NCBI RefSeq assembly: GCF_963576615.1
Contig: NC_088714.1
Span: forward strand, 45,665,772 to 45,729,771
Direction of reading: 5' to 3'
DNA from: Watersipora subatra
Taxonomy: Eukaryota; Bryozoa; Gymnolaemata; Cheilostomatida; Watersiporidae
DNA: 64,000 bases
The notes under the pieces were generated by a model. It searched no databases. It was not told where the DNA came from and worked only from the letters and a program-made list of their open reading frames with translations. A program made the translations under genes and the position numbers. Shown here piece after piece: positions 62,401 through 64,000 of the stretch (the first letter of the stretch is position 1; each line of letters begins with the position of its first letter).

Positions 62401-63962
62401 TTTATTTTCATTGATCACTTTTATCTGACTCTTGTTCTTAAAGAATTAATAAAATTCTTTTCAATTTTCTTTCTTTGGTCACTCGTGCAAGGTTGAGTCT
62501 ATCATTGAGCAATTATGACTCATTTCTTCATAGTCCCTTTCAACATAGTCCCTTTCTTCATAGTCCCTTTCAACATAGTCCCTTTCTTCATAGTCCCTTT
62601 CAACATATTCATAGTTGTATGTAAAATACCTGCTCACCATTTTCCAGTGAACTAGAATTTGAATTTTGAGTATTGATGTCCATACCATAGCTGTAGCCTA
62701 CGCTGGAATAGATTCAAGCTTGAAAATTTTAATCCGGTCATTGCAATGAATTCATGCGTTAACGGTTTTCAAATGCATATTTGCTAAATAGTTTTGTACT
62801 CGTTTATTGCTTATAAAATGTTTAAGTTACCAGAATATTTGACTAATGCAACAGGAAAATTAACTAAGTCTAGGATGCAGTAGAGTAACCGTGCTATTAT
62901 TGACTATTAGAAATAAAAGCTAGCAATTTGTATAACGTTCTCCTCAATCTGGCGATATTGATTTACACTAATATTGTATCCACTTACATCAGCGCCACTT
63001 CTTTAGTAAGCATGGTTAAAGTGGTTTTCATGTTCCCTCATAACGAATCTATGATATCTGTAGTCTATTACACAAAAATTCTACGATGTGTACTGTCTAA
63101 TTATGAATACTGTTTACAGTATGTATAGTCTATGGTAATTAGAGTCTATAATTTATGTAGTCTATATTATGTTTAGTCTATAGTATGTATAGTTTATGAT
63201 AATTAGAGTCTATAATTTATGTAGCCCATGTTATGTTTAGTCTACAGTATGTATAGCCTATGATAATTAGAGTCTATAATTTATGTAGTCTATGTTATGT
63301 TTAGTCTATAGTATGTATAGTTTATGATAATTAGAGTCTATAATTTATGTAGCCCATGTTATGTTTAGTCTACAGTATGTATAGCCTATGATAATTAGAG
63401 TCTATAATTTATGTAGTCTATATTATGTTTAGTCTATAGTATGTATAGTTTATGATAATTAGAGTCTATAATTTATGTAGTCTATATTATGTTTGGTCTA
63501 CAGCATGTATAGCCTATGATAATTAGAGTCTATAATTTATGTAGTCTATGTTATGTTTAGTCTATAGTATGTATAGTTTATGATAACTAGAGTCTATAAT
63601 TTATGTAGTCTATGTTATGTTTGGTCTACAGCATGTATAGCCTATGATAATTAGAGTCTATAATTTAGGTAGTCTATGTTATGTTTAGTCTATAGTATCT
63701 ATATTTATGATAGATATAGTTTATAATCTGCTTAATGTGCATTGTGTGAGATGTTCAAATATTACTAATTGTGAAATTTATTATTTTTCATTAATCTAAA
63801 CATTATGTTTTGCTGTCTGTTGCAGATTTTTGTCCAATTGAACAAATACGTGACACAACATCTCCTGGATACTTTGAGTCTTACCCTTTGAGCTCTGTTG
63901 GAACTGTGGGAAGTCAAAAGAATTATTATGTGCACTGTGAGCATTGTCTCACAACTGGTTTG
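59412..63962 (+). CDS. CHST15-like carbohydrate sulfotransferase, exons 1-4 (copy 2, partial)
   Basis: Exons 59,412-59,648, 60,420-60,574, 60,967-61,115 and 63,826-63,962, with coding sequence identical by eye to copy 1. It has the same membrane anchor, cysteine-rich stem and GFQRSGTGE 5'-phosphosulfate loop. The last intron is 385 bp shorter than in copy 1 because of the 64-bp array. The gene continues beyond the window, where the 3'-phosphate loop and the EDY/C-terminal exons should follow, like those seen at 35,080-35,304 (-) and 2,305-2,538 (+). This is the copy more likely to be complete. The same start uncertainty applies (59,367 or an upstream exon). Confidence 0.75.
63119..63735. repeat. 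64-bp minisatellite in intron 3, ~9 units (copy 2)
   Basis: Same unit and variant alternation as 52,390-53,381, but about six units (384-385 bp) shorter, the only large difference between the two duplicated units. Confidence 0.96.
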
Positions 63963-64000
63963 GTAAGCTTTAAGTATTTTGATCATGATAACATATAAAC

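Larger units (their letters stand above)
53736..64000 (+). repeat. Tandem segmental duplication, copy 2 (runs off the window)
   Basis: Partner of 43,006-53,735. Position 64,000 corresponds to about 53,656 of copy 1, so roughly 80 bases of the unit lie beyond the window. The offset falls from 10,730 to 10,729 near 62,040 (a homopolymer indel) and to 10,344 after the minisatellite. Confidence 0.97.

Noticed and set aside
43006-64000. The two 10.7-kb copies as LTRs or terminal repeats of a giant element
   Set aside because: They are directly adjacent with no internal region, contain host exons, and lack LTR-type ends.

Overview
The window looks like AT-rich nuclear DNA from an invertebrate animal. 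Evidence: GT-AG introns, a Golgi-type sulfotransferase gene family, and animal-type transposons (copia, hAT, Helitron, Tigger/pogo, a LINE relic and a tRNA-derived SINE). A marine lophotrochozoan would fit the SINE tail and the sulfotransferase expansion, but that is a guess. No bacterial or organellar features were seen.

Layout. 1-2,030 is repeat-rich and non-coding. 2,305-2,538 (+) is a clean terminal exon of a CHST15-like carbohydrate sulfotransferase. 2,030-16,300 is one arm of a large, diverged inverted duplication whose other arm is about 34,330-27,400. The left arm alone carries two nested insertions. One is a copia-type LTR retrotransposon (4,954-11,794) broken by an hAT transposon (7,674-10,495) with an intact 604-codon transposase and a perfect 8-bp target duplication. 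The other is a non-autonomous Helitron (12,348-14,164) that itself holds a 396-bp MITE (13,275-13,670). The right arm keeps the empty sites, so the order of events can be read directly. 16,400-22,740 and 36,650-42,740 hold further diverged copies, direct and inverted, of the same multi-kilobase non-coding repeats. 22,800-23,280 is an AT microsatellite and 23,280-27,400 shows no gene.

33,811-35,304 (-) is a two-exon remnant of a second sulfotransferase with a lost splice acceptor, a frameshift and a nonsense codon. 35,996-36,660 is a broken LINE reverse transcriptase. From 43,006 to the window end lies a direct tandem duplication of a 10,730-bp unit, with only about twenty differences seen by eye. 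Each unit carries, in order, a long-TIR MITE with TTAA ends, a SINE, a deleted Tigger element, the first four recognisable exons of a sulfotransferase gene on the + strand, and a 64-bp intronic minisatellite with about 15 units in copy 1 and 9 in copy 2.

The host genes are therefore one family: four partial sulfotransferase copies. The + strand copies hold the membrane anchor and the 5'-phosphosulfate-binding loop, and the older copies hold the C-terminal exons. Everything else recognised is mobile or repeated DNA.
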